Notes: generated by a model not told the origin, from the sequence alone. DNA of 64,000 bases from Niallia circulans (GCF_003726095.1 NZ_CP026031.1:1736001-1800000); one strand, 5' to 3'; positions 40,544 to 50,275 are shown, counted from the first letter of the stretch. Translations and numbers: made by a program.

Positions 40544-40636
40544 ATGGATGAGTTACGTCTATTAGTTGTAGTTATTTTATCTCACGCAAATTTATGCTAT
40601 TTTAACCAAATATGGATAGCACAACTTTTCACCTAG
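40544..40636 (+). CDS. possible 30-residue peptide upstream of ypuA
   Basis: ATG at 40544 preceded by GAGGAAA opens a 30-codon frame with a hydrophobic stretch (LRLLVVVILSHANLCYF) ending at TAG 40634-40636, 30 bases before ypuA on the same strand. No family recognised. It may be a small membrane peptide or leader, or chance. Confidence 0.25.
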   Translation: MDELRLLVVVILSHANLCYFNQIWIAQLFT

Positions 40637-40666
40637 TTCAGCAGAAGGAAAACAGGAGGTTAACGA

Positions 40667-41533
40667 ATGAAAAAAAATAAATGGATATGGATGGTCCTAG
40701 CTTTCTTACTATTAATACCGATTCCAGCTTATGCTGATGTAGCAGTTGGTGACATGATTGTTACCCTTGGCGAAAACTTAACACCGGAACAAAAACAGCT
40801 TTTATTAACAGAAATGAAAGCACCTGAAGATGCAGAAATTATTACTGTTTCTAATAAAGAAGAGCACCAATATTTAGGGAAGTACATTTCAAAATCGTTA
40901 ATTGGTACTAGAGCGATTTCTTCTTCGGCCATTACAATCGGGGACAAAGGTACTGGAATTCAGGTTACTACCAAAAATATCAATTGGGTTACGGACGAAA
41001 TGTACATTAATGCCTTGATTACTGCTGGCGTAAAGGATGCAAAAATTTATATTACTGCCCCTATTGAAGTTTCTGGTACAGCTGCATTAACAGGAATTAT
41101 TAAAGCATACGAAGTTTCAACAGATACTGTTATCCCAGAAGACGTAAAGCAAGCTGCCAATGAAGAGATGGTGGAGACAGCTAATTTAGGGGAAGATATC
41201 GGACAAGAGGAAGCTACTGCTTTAATGGCTAAAGTGAAGGAGCAAATAGCAGAGCAAAAACCTAAAACAGTTGAAGAAGTACAAACAATTATTCAAGATT
41301 CTGCTAAAGAATTAAATATCAGTTTAACGGATGAACAGCTTCAAAGTCTTATTTCTTTCTTTAATAAATTAAAAGAACTTAATATTGACTGGAATCAAGT
41401 TGGAAATCAACTGAGTGAAGCAAAGGATAAATTAACTGGCTATTTAGAAAGCGAAGAAGGAAAAGGGTTTTTAGCAAAGATTAAAGAAGTCTTTACAAGT
41501 ATCGTAGAAGCAATCAAATCTTTCTTCTCTTAA
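40667..41533 (+). CDS. ypuA: DUF1002 domain secreted protein YpuA
   Basis: 288 residues (B. subtilis YpuA 290). Signal peptide MKKNKWIWMVLAFLLLIPIP then cleavage near AYA-DVAVG. The DUF1002 domain (about 30-270) contains GDKGTGIQVTTKNINWVTDEMYINALITAGVKDAKIYITAP. Extracytoplasmic; part of envelope-stress regulons (SigM) in B. subtilis, function unknown. AGGAGG seven bases upstream of the ATG. Convergent with lysA. Confidence 0.92.
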   Translation: MKKNKWIWMVLAFLLLIPIPAYADVAVGDMIVTLGENLTPEQKQLLLTEMKAPEDAEIITVSNKEEHQYLGKYISKSLIGTRAISSSAITIGDKGTGIQVTTKNINWVTDEMYINALITAGVKDAKIYITAPIEVSGTAALTGIIKAYEVSTDTVIPEDVKQAANEEMVETANLGEDIGQEEATALMAKVKEQIAEQKPKTVEEVQTIIQDSAKELNISLTDEQLQSLISFFNKLKELNIDWNQVGNQLSEAKDKLTGYLESEEGKGFLAKIKEVFTSIVEAIKSFFS

Positions 41534-41550
41534 CTATTATCTACTCAGAT

Positions 41551-41583
41551 AAAAAAGGGAGTCCTAGCGACTCCCTTTTTTAC
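41551..41583. terminator. bidirectional terminator between ypuA and lysA
   Basis: AAAAAAGGGAGTC (41551-41563) pairs with GACTCCCTTTTTT, five-base loop. A-run and T-run on both sides. Confidence 0.9.
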
Positions 41584-41585
41584 CT

Positions 41586-42911
41586 TTATTTTTTTAATGA
41601 AGCTGTTTCTTTTAATGGCAAGTCTAAGCGTAATAAATCTTCAAATGATTCTCTCTTCACTACTAATCTTGCTTCTCCATTTTCCACGAACACAACAGGT
41701 GGTCTTGGGATTCGATTATAATTATTTGCCATCGAATATCCGTAAGCTCCTGTACAGAAAACAGCAAGTACATCATGATCCCCTGCTTTTGGTAAAGGAA
41801 GGTCCCAAATAAGCATATCTCCTGATTCACAGCACTTTCCTGCAATAGAAACTGTCTCATCTGGGGCTTGCAGCGGTTTATTTGCCAGTACCGCTTCATA
41901 TTTGGCCTGATATAAAGCAGGACGAATATTATCGCTCATCCCTCCATCTATTGCCAGGTAATTTCTGACATTCGGTACTTCTTTTCGTGAACCGATTTTA
42001 TATAAAGTCGTTCCTGCATCCCCTACAAGAGATCTGCCTGGCTCAATCCAAATTTCCGGCATTTGCATTTCTAAGTTGTTAACTTGTTCCTTTACTTCCT
42101 TGATAATTACATCTACATACTCAGCTGGCTGAATAGGCTGGTCTTCCTCGGTATAACGAATACCAAATCCACCACCTAAATTTAATACTCTTGATTCAAA
42201 ATGATGATTGGCCTTCCATTCTGATAACTGTGCCATTATTTTTTGGGCAGCGAGAACAAAACCTGTTGTATCAAAAATCTGAGACCCAATATGACAATGA
42301 AGGCCTAGTACCTCTATATACGGCGATTTAATCGCTTCTAACAATGCTTTTTCTGCTTGTCCATTTTGTAAATCAAACCCAAATTTAGAATCTTCCTGAC
42401 CAGTTAAAATATAATCATGAGTATGCGCCTCAATTCCAGGAGTCACTCTGAGTAAGATCGACATTTTCCTATTTTTTTCTTCACATAGTTGAGTAAGCAT
42501 CTCAAGCTCATAAAAATTATCGACAACGATGCAGCCAATCTGTTTGTCAATTGCCATTATAAGTTCTTCTTTACTTTTATTATTCCCATGAAAATGGATT
42601 CTTTCTACAGGGAAATCTGCAGCGATTGCTGTGTATAACTCACCACCGGAAACCACATCTAATGATAAGCCTTCTTCGTTTGCTAGTTGAACCATTGCTA
42701 TAGTAGAAAAAGCTTTACTTGCATAAGCTACTTGAGCTTTTACTCCAAGTTGATCAAAAGTCTGCTTAAAGCCTTTCGCCCTTTCTCTAATTAATTCAAC
42801 ATCATATACATAAACAGGTGTTCCAAATTTTTCGACTAATTCCAGCGTATCGACTCCACCTATTTCAAGATGACCTGCATCGTTCACTTTCGAAGTTCCG
42901 TAATAGTGCAT
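41586..42911 (-). CDS. lysA: Diaminopimelate decarboxylase
   Basis: 441 residues (B. subtilis 439). PLP-dependent alanine-racemase-like fold; the PLP lysine lies in VAYASKAFSTIA near residue 62, the glycine loop in LGGGFGIRYT, and active-site residues in CCESGDML and CTGAYGYSMANNYN. It converts meso-DAP to lysine, the last step of lysine synthesis. GAGGGG upstream of the ATG; TATAAT on the minus strand at 42937-42942 is a likely -10 box. No lysine riboswitch seen. Confidence 0.97.
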   Translation of the reverse strand: MHYYGTSKVNDAGHLEIGGVDTLELVEKFGTPVYVYDVELIRERAKGFKQTFDQLGVKAQVAYASKAFSTIAMVQLANEEGLSLDVVSGGELYTAIAADFPVERIHFHGNNKSKEELIMAIDKQIGCIVVDNFYELEMLTQLCEEKNRKMSILLRVTPGIEAHTHDYILTGQEDSKFGFDLQNGQAEKALLEAIKSPYIEVLGLHCHIGSQIFDTTGFVLAAQKIMAQLSEWKANHHFESRVLNLGGGFGIRYTEEDQPIQPAEYVDVIIKEVKEQVNNLEMQMPEIWIEPGRSLVGDAGTTLYKIGSRKEVPNVRNYLAIDGGMSDNIRPALYQAKYEAVLANKPLQAPDETVSIAGKCCESGDMLIWDLPLPKAGDHDVLAVFCTGAYGYSMANNYNRIPRPPVVFVENGEARLVVKRESFEDLLRLDLPLKETASLKK

Positions 42912-42953
42912 AGATTCCCCTCTATTCTTCTATAAAATTATATCCCCTATTAA

Positions 42954-42990
42954 AAACAGACAGTCTACTTAAAGAAGAACTTGTCTGTTT
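42954..42990 (-). terminator. hairpin between spoVAF and lysA
   Basis: AAACAGAC (42954-42961) pairs with GTCTGTTT (42983-42990); on the minus strand T5 follows just ahead of the lysA -10. Probably insulates lysA from upstream transcription. Confidence 0.55.
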
Positions 42991-43156
42991 GTGAAACATA
43001 TAAATATCATCATTATTAACATTAGTCTCACCGTGATAAACTTGAGAAAGAAGCGCTAATGAAAGTTTCACTTTATTAATAATTCTGTTTAATTATCCAA
43101 ATGTACCATAAATTCAGCCAATTCTCAAGTAGCTGTTTAGCTAATTTAACAAAGGA

Positions 43157-43200
43157 GCGGACAGATTATTTCCTGTATTAAAAAGAAGTAATCGGTCCGC
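43157..43200 (-). terminator. terminator of the spoVA operon
   Basis: GCGGAC...GATTATT (43157-43170) pairs with AAGTAATCGGTCCGC (43186-43200) with two mismatches. Begins 15 bases after the spoVAF stop. Confidence 0.7.
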
Positions 43201-43215
43201 ATAAATATACTTTCA

Positions 43216-44691
43216 CTATCTCTTAACTCGATCCCGTGGATGCAAATGACTTGGTCTAATTTTATTTCCTGGAACTGCACGGCGAATGAGAATTTGGGAC
43301 AAAGCTATTGGATGAAAAGGAATAAATGGCCATAAATATGGAACATTTAATGTGGTTGTTCGAATTAAAAATAGAAGGTACAGGGTCATTCCAATAACAA
43401 AGCCAGGTGTATGAAAAATGGCTACAACGATTAACAAGGCGAGTCGAACAATTTTGTTAGCAATCCCAAGTTCATAACTAGGTGTAGCAAAGTTACCTAT
43501 TGCAGCAACTGATACATACAGAATAACTTCTGGAACAAATAGTCCAACATCAATCGCAATTTGCCCAATAAGAACAGCTGCTATCAATCCCATCGCGGTT
43601 GACAATGGTGTTGGAGTATGAATGGCAGCAATCCTTAAAAATTCAAGCCCGAGGTCTGCAATGAAAATTTGTACAACAATTGGAATGTTTGTTGTTTCAT
43701 TTGGCCCGATAAAAGCAAGCCTTTCTGGCAGCAGGGATGGCTCCAGCACAGCTAAAAACCAAAATGGCAGGAAAAAGATAGAGGCAATAATCCCTAAGAA
43801 GCGAATCCATCTCACAAAGGTTCCAACCATTGGCGATTGTCTATATTCCTCTGCATGCTGCAAATGATGAAAAAAAGTTGCTGGTGTTATAATGACACTT
43901 GGAGATGTATCGACATAAATAATGACATGACCTTCTAATAAATGGGTCGCAGCTACATCTGCTCGTTCCGTATATCTTACGAGAGGGTAGGGATTATAGC
44001 CTTGCTTTAATAAAAACTCTTCAATCGTTTTATCAGCCATTGTTAGTCCATCTGTTTTTAAGCTTTTCATTTCCTTTTTTACAATTTCAATTAAATCAGG
44101 ATCTGCCACTCCATCAATATACCCTACGGCAATATCGGTTTTAGAACGCTCTCCCACTCTCATAATCTCAAAGCGCAATCGTTCATCTCTAATCCTTCTT
44201 CTAGTGATAGCAGTGTTAACGATAATATTCTCAACAAATCCATCGCGTGAACCTCTGACTACCTTTTCTGTATCTGGTTCTTCTGGCATCCTTCCTGGAT
44301 AGCTTCGCACATCAATAATAAGACCATGATCGTATCCTTCTATAACAACTGCTACTAATCCAGACAGAACTTGGTCTACTAATTCATCCATTTTTTCAAT
44401 AACTTGTACACTTTGGTGGACCAATTGATTCTGTATGATTTCAAATGTATCTCTTGCTTGCGATTTACGATCCGTATCATTTAAAAATAGTAGCTGCTCC
44501 AATAATTCGGCAATCAACGCACTATCACATAGTCCATTTACATAATATAAATTGACTTCTTTTCGCATTACTTTAAATTTTCGAACACCCAGATCGAAGC
44601 TAGTTCCAAGCCCAACCCGATCCTTCATATACTTTTCGATTTTATCTAGTTCTTCGTATATCTGGATCTTCTTTTCTGTCTTGCTGCTCAT
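43216..44691 (-). CDS. spoVAF: Spore germination protein SpoVAF (GerA-A-like)
   Basis: 491 residues (B. subtilis 493). N-terminal cytoplasmic domain with conserved [19 protein letters not shown] and [31 protein letters not shown], then four or five membrane helices from about residue 290. Related to GerA A subunits; acts with the SpoVA channel in DPA release. I start at ATG 44691 ([10 protein letters not shown]), overlapping spoVAEA by 50 bases; the frame opens three codons earlier at GTG. Last gene of the operon. Confidence 0.93.
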   Translation of the reverse strand: MSSKTEKKIQIYEELDKIEKYMKDRVGLGTSFDLGVRKFKVMRKEVNLYYVNGLCDSALIAELLEQLLFLNDTDRKSQARDTFEIIQNQLVHQSVQVIEKMDELVDQVLSGLVAVVIEGYDHGLIIDVRSYPGRMPEEPDTEKVVRGSRDGFVENIIVNTAITRRRIRDERLRFEIMRVGERSKTDIAVGYIDGVADPDLIEIVKKEMKSLKTDGLTMADKTIEEFLLKQGYNPYPLVRYTERADVAATHLLEGHVIIYVDTSPSVIITPATFFHHLQHAEEYRQSPMVGTFVRWIRFLGIIASIFFLPFWFLAVLEPSLLPERLAFIGPNETTNIPIVVQIFIADLGLEFLRIAAIHTPTPLSTAMGLIAAVLIGQIAIDVGLFVPEVILYVSVAAIGNFATPSYELGIANKIVRLALLIVVAIFHTPGFVIGMTLYLLFLIRTTTLNVPYLWPFIPFHPIALSQILIRRAVPGNKIRPSHLHPRDRVKR

Positions 44692-45253
44692 AAAAACCAC
44701 TTCTTTCTAAAATATATTCTACTGCTTTCCGTGTTATCGGGGCACCTTTTTCATAAGAGTCTTTTTTCCCCATCTTCCCAATGTCTCCAATGCCAACAAC
44801 AAGCGGAAGATTTAATTCATCTAGAATATACACAGTATCTCCATTCACTCTTCCTAACTCCATTTCTGGAATTCCATATTTGTCAACTCCATATGGCGTC
44901 AATTCACCATCTTGGTCGATGGCAACATCAATTTTTGTCCATTCCTCTCGTCTTGTTCTGCTTGCCACGGCAAGTACTCCCAAGACTTCTAAATCAGGAT
45001 GAGTAGCTATGTATTTTAGTGCACTCTCGCCATTTCCTTCTCCCACAAAGCCACTATCATCAAACATAACTAGTACTGGATCATTTTTCGCTTGCTTAAT
45101 AAAAGTTAATATTTCTTCTCCACTATGATTGCTTGGATTTCCAAAGGAGGTAGAGATACATCTTCCCCCAACGTCCTTCGCAACCATTTCAACAGCTCTT
45201 CTGGCATATTCATCTCCATCTGTTATTAAGATTACTTTTCTCCTATTTTCCAT
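44642..45253 (-). CDS. spoVAEA: Stage V sporulation protein AEA
   Basis: 203 residues, equal in length to B. subtilis SpoVAEa. Soluble, opens [41 protein letters not shown]; also [26 protein letters not shown]. Cytoplasmic partner in the SpoVA group, exact role unknown. In B. subtilis spoVAC, spoVAD and spoVAEb lie between spoVAB and this gene; here only 36 bases separate it from spoVAB. Confidence 0.93.
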   Translation of the reverse strand: MENRRKVILITDGDEYARRAVEMVAKDVGGRCISTSFGNPSNHSGEEILTFIKQAKNDPVLVMFDDSGFVGEGNGESALKYIATHPDLEVLGVLAVASRTRREEWTKIDVAIDQDGELTPYGVDKYGIPEMELGRVNGDTVYILDELNLPLVVGIGDIGKMGKKDSYEKGAPITRKAVEYILERSGFYEQQDRKEDPDIRRTR

Positions 45254-45289
45254 TTCCCATACTTCCTTTCTTCTCCATTACATTCAGCC

Positions 45290-45709
45290 TCAAGGAATAA
45301 AATATATCCAATGAAATAAGGAGCCAAAGATCTTACCAAATACAAGAGCCATCATTAATACTAATAATTTGTCAGCAATTCCAATTCGCTTTGCTAAAAG
45401 GGGGAATACATCCAGCACTTCTGTTAATGCTGCTGCTATCATTCCAATATAAATTCCTCCTGCAATGCCTATTATGATAAGTAGAAATGATGGTAAGGAA
45501 AAACTAGGTTCTCTCAAGAAAGCAAGTGTCCCAGAAACAGCTCCTAAAACAGCAGCCCATTCATATGCATAAATCTTACTAAAGGTTTTGGTTAGCTGTG
45601 TCAGCCTTGGGATAATACCAAATACGGTTAAAAAGGCTACGTAACCAGCCCCAACGGTTATTCCCCACGCTAACCCGACAAAAATCACAAATAAGATATT
45701 AATGATCAT
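45290..45709 (-). CDS. spoVAB: Stage V sporulation protein AB
   Basis: 139 residues (B. subtilis 141), about four membrane helices. Conserved AGYVAFLTVFGIIPRLTQLTKT and the C-terminal ALVFGKIFGSLFHWIYFIP. Inner-membrane component needed for DPA uptake into the forespore. Start overlaps spoVAA by eleven bases. Confidence 0.93.
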   Translation of the reverse strand: MIINILFVIFVGLAWGITVGAGYVAFLTVFGIIPRLTQLTKTFSKIYAYEWAAVLGAVSGTLAFLREPSFSLPSFLLIIIGIAGGIYIGMIAAALTEVLDVFPLLAKRIGIADKLLVLMMALVFGKIFGSLFHWIYFIP

Positions 45710-46319
45710 CTGATTTTTTTATGCTTTCTTTATTTTCATGCATAATCATGTACTGATCTAAGGACTGCTGATAATTGAATACTTCCACTTCTAATGGACT
45801 AGGCTCTTCATTAAGGCGTTTCTTAAACACATGGTTGAAAAAAATAACCATTCCTAAACCTAATCCTACGGAATAAGGAATCTGAAAAATTAATGGTTTT
45901 TCGACTTCCTTCCCTGTAATCATTTTATAAACTCTCTGATGGACAGATTGCATGCTTACATCTTCATGAAAGTTCATAATCGTTAATCCAGAACCAATAA
46001 AAAGTAATAGCCAAACTAGGATAAATAACGGAAGTGTTACTTTCCTCTTCTTAAAAACAACCTCAATGATCGTTTGAGCTGGTCCTATTAATTGGATTTC
46101 TACTTCTTTATCGATTTTTTTAATTTCGCGAATAACTAACGTACTATCAATAATGATAATATTCTTATCTTGTTCTGTAATATGGTATAGACATACATCC
46201 TTTAGTGTAGACAGCAATTCATCTGTTGCAATGATTTGTGCAAGATCTTTCAGAAATATCCGTTCATTTGACTTTTTTTGAATGCGATGTCTCATTCTGA
46301 TATATATTGTCTCTGCCAT
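45699..46319 (-). CDS. spoVAA: Stage V sporulation protein AA
   Basis: 206 residues, equal to B. subtilis SpoVAA. N-terminal cytoplasmic domain (IYIRMRHRIQ ... EKDKNIIIIDSTLVIREI) and two C-terminal membrane helices (VTLPLFILVWLLLFIGSGLTI, PYSVGLGLGMVIFFNHVFKKRLNEEPSPLEVE). First gene of the spoVA operon. I start at ATG 46319 (MAETIYIRMRHR) with TAGGA upstream. Confidence 0.95.
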   Translation of the reverse strand: MAETIYIRMRHRIQKKSNERIFLKDLAQIIATDELLSTLKDVCLYHITEQDKNIIIIDSTLVIREIKKIDKEVEIQLIGPAQTIIEVVFKKRKVTLPLFILVWLLLFIGSGLTIMNFHEDVSMQSVHQRVYKMITGKEVEKPLIFQIPYSVGLGLGMVIFFNHVFKKRLNEEPSPLEVEVFNYQQSLDQYMIMHENKESIKKSDDH

Positions 46320-46356
46320 TTTTTCACGTCCTAACACGTTGTTTTCACCATGACTG

Positions 46357-46386
46357 TAGTATTCGATTATCATGATAAAAATATGA
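46357..46386 (-). promoter_or_regulatory. predicted SigG promoter of the spoVA operon
   Basis: On the minus strand TCATA (46386-46382), an 18-base spacer and AATACTA (46363-46357) match the SigG consensus GHATR-N18-CATNHTA at 10 of 12 defined positions with exact spacing. It lies 38 bases before the spoVAA start. spoVA is SigG-dependent in B. subtilis. Confidence 0.6.
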
Positions 46387-46430
46387 AAGACTGTTAAATG
46401 GTAATTTTTTCACTTTATATATAAAAATAA

Positions 46431-46467
46431 AATAGCCGCCAATCCACGATGCGGACTGACGGCTATT
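46431..46467 (-). terminator. terminator of the spoIIA (sigF) operon
   Basis: AATAGCCG (46431-46438) pairs with CGGCTATT (46460-46467), with an inner ATCC/GGAC-type stem. Directly after the sigF stop; minus strand continues T-rich. Confidence 0.8.
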
Positions 46468-46471
46468 ATCT

Positions 46472-47230
46472 TTAAAGATCCATTTGCTCTTTCATTTGTA
46501 TTAATATTTTTTTCTCCAACCTAGAAACTTGAACTTGAGAAATCCCAAGCCTCGTCGCTACTTCGGATTGAGTCTGATCTTTATAATATCGTAAATAAAC
46601 AATCAGACGCTCTCGTTCATCAAGCTCCCTAATAGCTTCCTGTAAAGCAATCTTATCAAACCATTTCCCTTCATTTCCATCATCAATTTGATCCAGTAAT
46701 GTAATGGGATCCCCATCATTTTCATAAACAGTCTCATGAATCGAGGATGGCGTTCGTGCAGCTTCTTGTGCGAGAACGATATCTTCTGGAGGTATCTCTA
46801 AAAACTCGGAAAGTTCCCCGACTGTTGGTGTTCTGCCATATTGCTTCGATAACTCGTCCTTCGCCTTTCGAATTTTATTACTTAATTCTTTTAACGATCT
46901 ACTAACCTTTACCGTCCCATCATCACGGATAAATCGTTGAATTTCTCCAATAATCATTGGTACTGCATAGGTAGAAAATTTTACATCATAGCTTAAATCA
47001 AATTTATCAACTGATTTTAATAGCCCGATACATCCTATTTGAAATAAATCATCAGGATCATATCCCCTATTTAAAAATCTTTGTACGACTGACCAAACAA
47101 GACGCATATTTTTCTGAACGATAGTATCTCTTGCTGATTGATCTCCATCTTGGCTTCGCTTTATTAAGTCCTTGACTTCATGGTCTTTTAGATACGTTTC
47201 CTTCTTGTCTTTCTTTACCTCCACATCCAT
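46472..47230 (-). CDS. sigF: RNA polymerase sigma factor SigF
   Basis: 252 residues (B. subtilis 255). Sigma region 2 (NMRLVWSVVQRFLNRGYDPDDLFQIGCIGLLKSVDKFDLSYDVKFSTYAVPMIIGEIQRFIRDD), region 3 and region 4 (YYKDQTQSEVATRLGISQVQVSRLEKKIL). First forespore-specific sigma factor, held inactive by SpoIIAB until septation. Third gene of spoIIAA-spoIIAB-sigF, 12 bases after spoIIAB. Confidence 0.98.
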   Translation of the reverse strand: MDVEVKKDKKETYLKDHEVKDLIKRSQDGDQSARDTIVQKNMRLVWSVVQRFLNRGYDPDDLFQIGCIGLLKSVDKFDLSYDVKFSTYAVPMIIGEIQRFIRDDGTVKVSRSLKELSNKIRKAKDELSKQYGRTPTVGELSEFLEIPPEDIVLAQEAARTPSSIHETVYENDGDPITLLDQIDDGNEGKWFDKIALQEAIRELDERERLIVYLRYYKDQTQSEVATRLGISQVQVSRLEKKILIQMKEQMDL

Positions 47231-47242
47231 AGACGATTCTCC

Positions 47243-47683
47243 TTAATTGCTTAGCATTTTGCTTTTCATTAAATGCTTACGCAGACGAATCTCTGTTCCG
47301 CTATCTGGACTTGACTGAATTTCGATTTCATCCATAAAATTTTCCATGATGGTAAATCCCATACCAGATCGTTCAAGTTCTGGTTTTGTCGTAAATAATG
47401 GCTGTCTTGCTTCCTCTACATCGAAAATTCCTTTCCCTTCATCTCTGATGGTTAAATCAATGTATGAATCTTCTAATATAACAGAAATATAAACAATTCC
47501 ATTCGGATCATTTTCATAACCGTGGATAATGCAGTTAGTCACAGCTTCTGAAACAACTGTTTTAATTTCCGTTAATTCATCCATTGTTGGATCTAACTGT
47601 GTAATAAATGCAGCAACCGTTACACGTGCAAATGACTCATTCTGGCTAAGTGCGCTAAATTGAATATGCATTTCGTTTCTCAT
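47243..47683 (-). CDS. spoIIAB: Anti-sigma F factor / serine kinase SpoIIAB
   Basis: 146 residues, equal to B. subtilis. GHKL ATPase-like kinase: N-box [19 protein letters not shown]1 IRDEGKGI and [13 protein letters not shown]. Binds SigF and phosphorylates SpoIIAA. One base separates it from the spoIIAA stop. Confidence 0.98.
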   Translation of the reverse strand: MRNEMHIQFSALSQNESFARVTVAAFITQLDPTMDELTEIKTVVSEAVTNCIIHGYENDPNGIVYISVILEDSYIDLTIRDEGKGIFDVEEARQPLFTTKPELERSGMGFTIMENFMDEIEIQSSPDSGTEIRLRKHLMKSKMLSN

Positions 47684-47684
47684 T

Positions 47685-48035
47685 TTAAGCTACCCCCAAT
47701 CGTTGTAGGGCAAATTCTTCATTTGTTTCCAGCTTCATAATTTTAAACATACCAGACATATCAAATAAACGCTGAACACTTGGAGAGATAGCACAAATGA
47801 CCATTTCTCCTCCAAGCTGTTTAATTTGCTTATATCTTCCCAATATAACCCCTAAGCCAGAACTATCCATAAATGTTAAATGTTCAAGATTTAACACGAT
47901 ATGACGAATACTATAGCTCTCTATTGCAGTTGTTGCTTTTGTCCGTAATTCTTCTGCATAGTGATGATCCAATTCCCCAGATAGGCGTATACAAAGTACA
48001 TTGTTTTTTATTTCCAACTCAATATTAAGACTCAC
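47685..48035 (-). CDS. spoIIAA: Anti-sigma F factor antagonist SpoIIAA
   Basis: 116 residues (B. subtilis 117). STAS domain with the phosphorylated serine in [19 protein letters not shown] (second serine of DSSG, near residue 58). Unphosphorylated form frees SigF from SpoIIAB. First gene of the spoIIA operon proper; a SigH promoter with a Spo0A box lies just upstream. Confidence 0.98.
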   Translation of the reverse strand: MSLNIELEIKNNVLCIRLSGELDHHYAEELRTKATTAIESYSIRHIVLNLEHLTFMDSSGLGVILGRYKQIKQLGGEMVICAISPSVQRLFDMSGMFKIMKLETNEEFALQRLGVA

Positions 48036-48066
48036 TAGAATAGCCTCCTTATTTGGTTTAAAGAAA

Positions 48067-48095
48067 CTATTCTAGGTTTTCATGCAATTTCCTTC
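48067..48095 (-). promoter_or_regulatory. SigH promoter of the spoIIA operon
   Basis: On the minus strand GAAGGAAAT (48095-48087) is followed after 13 bases by AGAAT (48073-48069), very close to the SigH consensus RWAGGAnnT-N14-HGAAT. It sits 30-60 bases before spoIIAA, as in B. subtilis, where SigH RNA polymerase and Spo0A~P drive this operon. Confidence 0.75.
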
Positions 48096-48148
48096 TCCAC
48101 AGACAAAACTAGTGTTCTTTCGCTAAAAACAGAAGGAAAATAAATGAA

Positions 48149-48155
48149 TTCGACA
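48149..48155 (-). promoter_or_regulatory. Spo0A box upstream of spoIIAA
   Basis: TGTCGAA on the minus strand, an exact match to the 0A box core, about 55 bases upstream of the SigH -35. Spo0A~P activates this promoter in B. subtilis. Confidence 0.7.
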
Positions 48156-48167
48156 AAAGAAATAAAA

Positions 48168-49331
48168 CTATTCTGTTTTTGTAAACATTCCGGCAGATCG
48201 TTTAAATAATGTCCACCATTTTGCCGATTTCACTTCTTTTTGTGCTACCAATGGACTTGTCACAAGGGTTTTCCCGTCTTGTTTATAGGTGATTTTTCCA
48301 ATCTCCTGTCCTTTTTCAATTGGAGCCTTTAATTTTTTATTCATCGTAATTTCTTTCTGTAATTTATCGATTTGCTCCCCTTTTTTCGTTAAGATAGAAA
48401 TTGGTTCGCTCGTAACGGCTGTTACTTCTTTCTCTGATCCTTTGCTTACTTTTACTTTGCCAATCGCTTCTTCTCGTTTATGCAAAGGATGTGTTTCATA
48501 TTGACTAAATGCATAATCCAGCATTTTTGTTACTTGAGCGTTTCTTTCTTTCGAGGTTGGCGCACCGAAAACAACTGCAATTACACGCATTCCATTTTTC
48601 ATAGCAGTTGCGGTCAAACAATATTTTGCTTCAGCCGTAAACCCTGTTTTTAATCCGTCCACGCCTGGATAAAACTTAACAAGACGGTTTGTATTAACTA
48701 GCCAAAACTTCTTCTCGGTATCTTCTCTTAAATAATCTTCATATGTGCCAGTAAATTTCGTAATATCCTCATATTTCAGCAACTCTTTTGCCATTAATGC
48801 CATATCTTTTGCAGAACTGTAATGATCTGTTACTGGAAGTCCTGTAACATTTTGAAACTTAGTGCTTTCTAAGCCTAATTCTTTTGCTTTTTCATTCATT
48901 AATTGAACAAACTCTTCTTCAGATCCTGCTAATCTTTCCGCAACTGCTACAGCTGCATCATTTCCAGATCCAATGGCAATTCCTTTTAACATTTGCTCGG
49001 TTGTCATCTCTTCCCCAGGTTCAAGGAAAATTTGTGAGCCTCCCATAGATGCCGCATGCTCACTTGTACGTATTTTCTCATCTAACTTTAATTTTCCTTG
49101 ATCAATTGCTTCCATGATCAGAAGCATCGTCATTATTTTTGTCATACTGGCAGGAGGAAGTTTTTCCTCGCTGTTTTTTTCATACATAATAGTTCCTGTA
49201 TCTCGATCAATTAAAATGGCTGATTTTACATTTTCAACTAATTCTTGCTTTTTCTCAGCAGCTAAAGTGCCCGGTGCCAAAATTGATGTCATAAAACAGG
49301 TAATGATTAACAATGATATGATGCGTTTCAT
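48168..49331 (-). CDS. dacF: Sporulation D-Ala-D-Ala carboxypeptidase DacF
   Basis: 387 residues (B. subtilis 389). Signal peptide (1-24), SxxK in PPASMTKIMTMLL (about residue 64), SGNDAAV (SxN), GLKTGFT (KTG), and a C-terminal amphipathic tail (AKWWTLFKRSAGMF). Forespore-side trimming of cortex or germ-cell-wall peptides. Upstream of the spoIIA operon as in B. subtilis, where read-through adds a SigG-dependent transcript. Confidence 0.95.
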   Translation of the reverse strand: MKRIISLLIITCFMTSILAPGTLAAEKKQELVENVKSAILIDRDTGTIMYEKNSEEKLPPASMTKIMTMLLIMEAIDQGKLKLDEKIRTSEHAASMGGSQIFLEPGEEMTTEQMLKGIAIGSGNDAAVAVAERLAGSEEEFVQLMNEKAKELGLESTKFQNVTGLPVTDHYSSAKDMALMAKELLKYEDITKFTGTYEDYLREDTEKKFWLVNTNRLVKFYPGVDGLKTGFTAEAKYCLTATAMKNGMRVIAVVFGAPTSKERNAQVTKMLDYAFSQYETHPLHKREEAIGKVKVSKGSEKEVTAVTSEPISILTKKGEQIDKLQKEITMNKKLKAPIEKGQEIGKITYKQDGKTLVTSPLVAQKEVKSAKWWTLFKRSAGMFTKTE

Positions 49332-49523
49332 CTATTGACCCTCCATTCTATATAGCATCCATTTTTTCCAAAAAAAACAAGTTTATACAGTCAATGAAGA
49401 ATATTCATGAAATAATTTGAATAGCACTAAAGGAAGATAGAATGTTTCATGCATTTTATAGGTATCGTTAGGCTAGTTTACTGATCTAGGTTATAATGAA
49501 AGGAGTTCAAAGGAGGTTAACAA

Positions 49524-50270
49524 TTGATTCATTTAAAGACACCTGAGCAAATTGAAAAAATGAGAAAAGCAGGAGAAATTCTTGCTGATTGTCATAAAGA
49601 AATTAAAAAGTTAATCAAACCGGGGATTACTACGGAAGAAATCGATGTATTTGCGGAAAACTTTATTTTACAAAGAGGAGCCACTCCAGAACAAAAGGGC
49701 TATCAAGGTTATCCATTTGCAACTTGTGCATCTATTAATGACGTAATCTGTCATGGTTTTCCTTCCAAAATTCCCTTGAAAGACGGAGATATTGTTACGG
49801 TAGATATGGTAGTAAACTTAGATGGATGGCTTGCTGATTCCGCCTGGTCATATCCGGTTGGGAATATCTCCGAAGAGGCAAAAAACTTATTAAAAACAAC
49901 TGAAGAGGCATTATACATAGGAATAGAACAAGCAGTCGTCGGAAACAAAGTAGGCGATATCTCCCATGCCATTCAAATGTTCGCAGAAGCAAAAGGTTAT
50001 GGGGTAGTGCGAGATTTTGTAGGACATGCAATTGGCAGAGAAATGCATGAACTCCCACAAATCCCTCACTATGGCCCTCCACATGTTGGCACACCTCTTA
50101 AAGAGGGAATGGTTATTACAATTGAACCAATGTTAAATATTGGTATGTATCATGCCAAGGTTGATTTGGATGGATGGACAGCACGAACTGTTGATGGCAG
50201 CCTTTCTGCGCAATATGAACATACCTTAGCCATTACAGCTAATGGACCAGTAATCTTAACAAAACAATAA
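49524..50270 (+). CDS. map: Methionine aminopeptidase, type I
   Basis: 248 residues. Removes N-terminal methionine. Metal ligands follow the pita-bread pattern: VDMVVNLDGWLADSAW (Asp, Asp), GHAIGREMHELPQIPHY (His), ITIEPML (Glu) and QYEHTLAIT (Glu). Closer in length to B. subtilis YflG/MapB (249) than to the essential Map next to adk. AAAGGAGG lies upstream; TATAAT at 49492-49497 could be the -10 box. Inserted, on the plus strand, between dacF and the nucleoside genes. Confidence 0.93.
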   Translation: MIHLKTPEQIEKMRKAGEILADCHKEIKKLIKPGITTEEIDVFAENFILQRGATPEQKGYQGYPFATCASINDVICHGFPSKIPLKDGDIVTVDMVVNLDGWLADSAWSYPVGNISEEAKNLLKTTEEALYIGIEQAVVGNKVGDISHAIQMFAEAKGYGVVRDFVGHAIGREMHELPQIPHYGPPHVGTPLKEGMVITIEPMLNIGMYHAKVDLDGWTARTVDGSLSAQYEHTLAITANGPVILTKQ

Positions 50271-50275
50271 GACAA

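Noticed and set aside
42912..43215. possible lysine riboswitch upstream of lysA
   Set aside because: The L-box conserved blocks are absent; the two hairpins are better explained as terminators of spoVA transcripts.
43622..45314. plus-strand ORFs within spoVAF and spoVAEA
   Set aside because: Antisense to conserved sporulation genes with no supporting signals.
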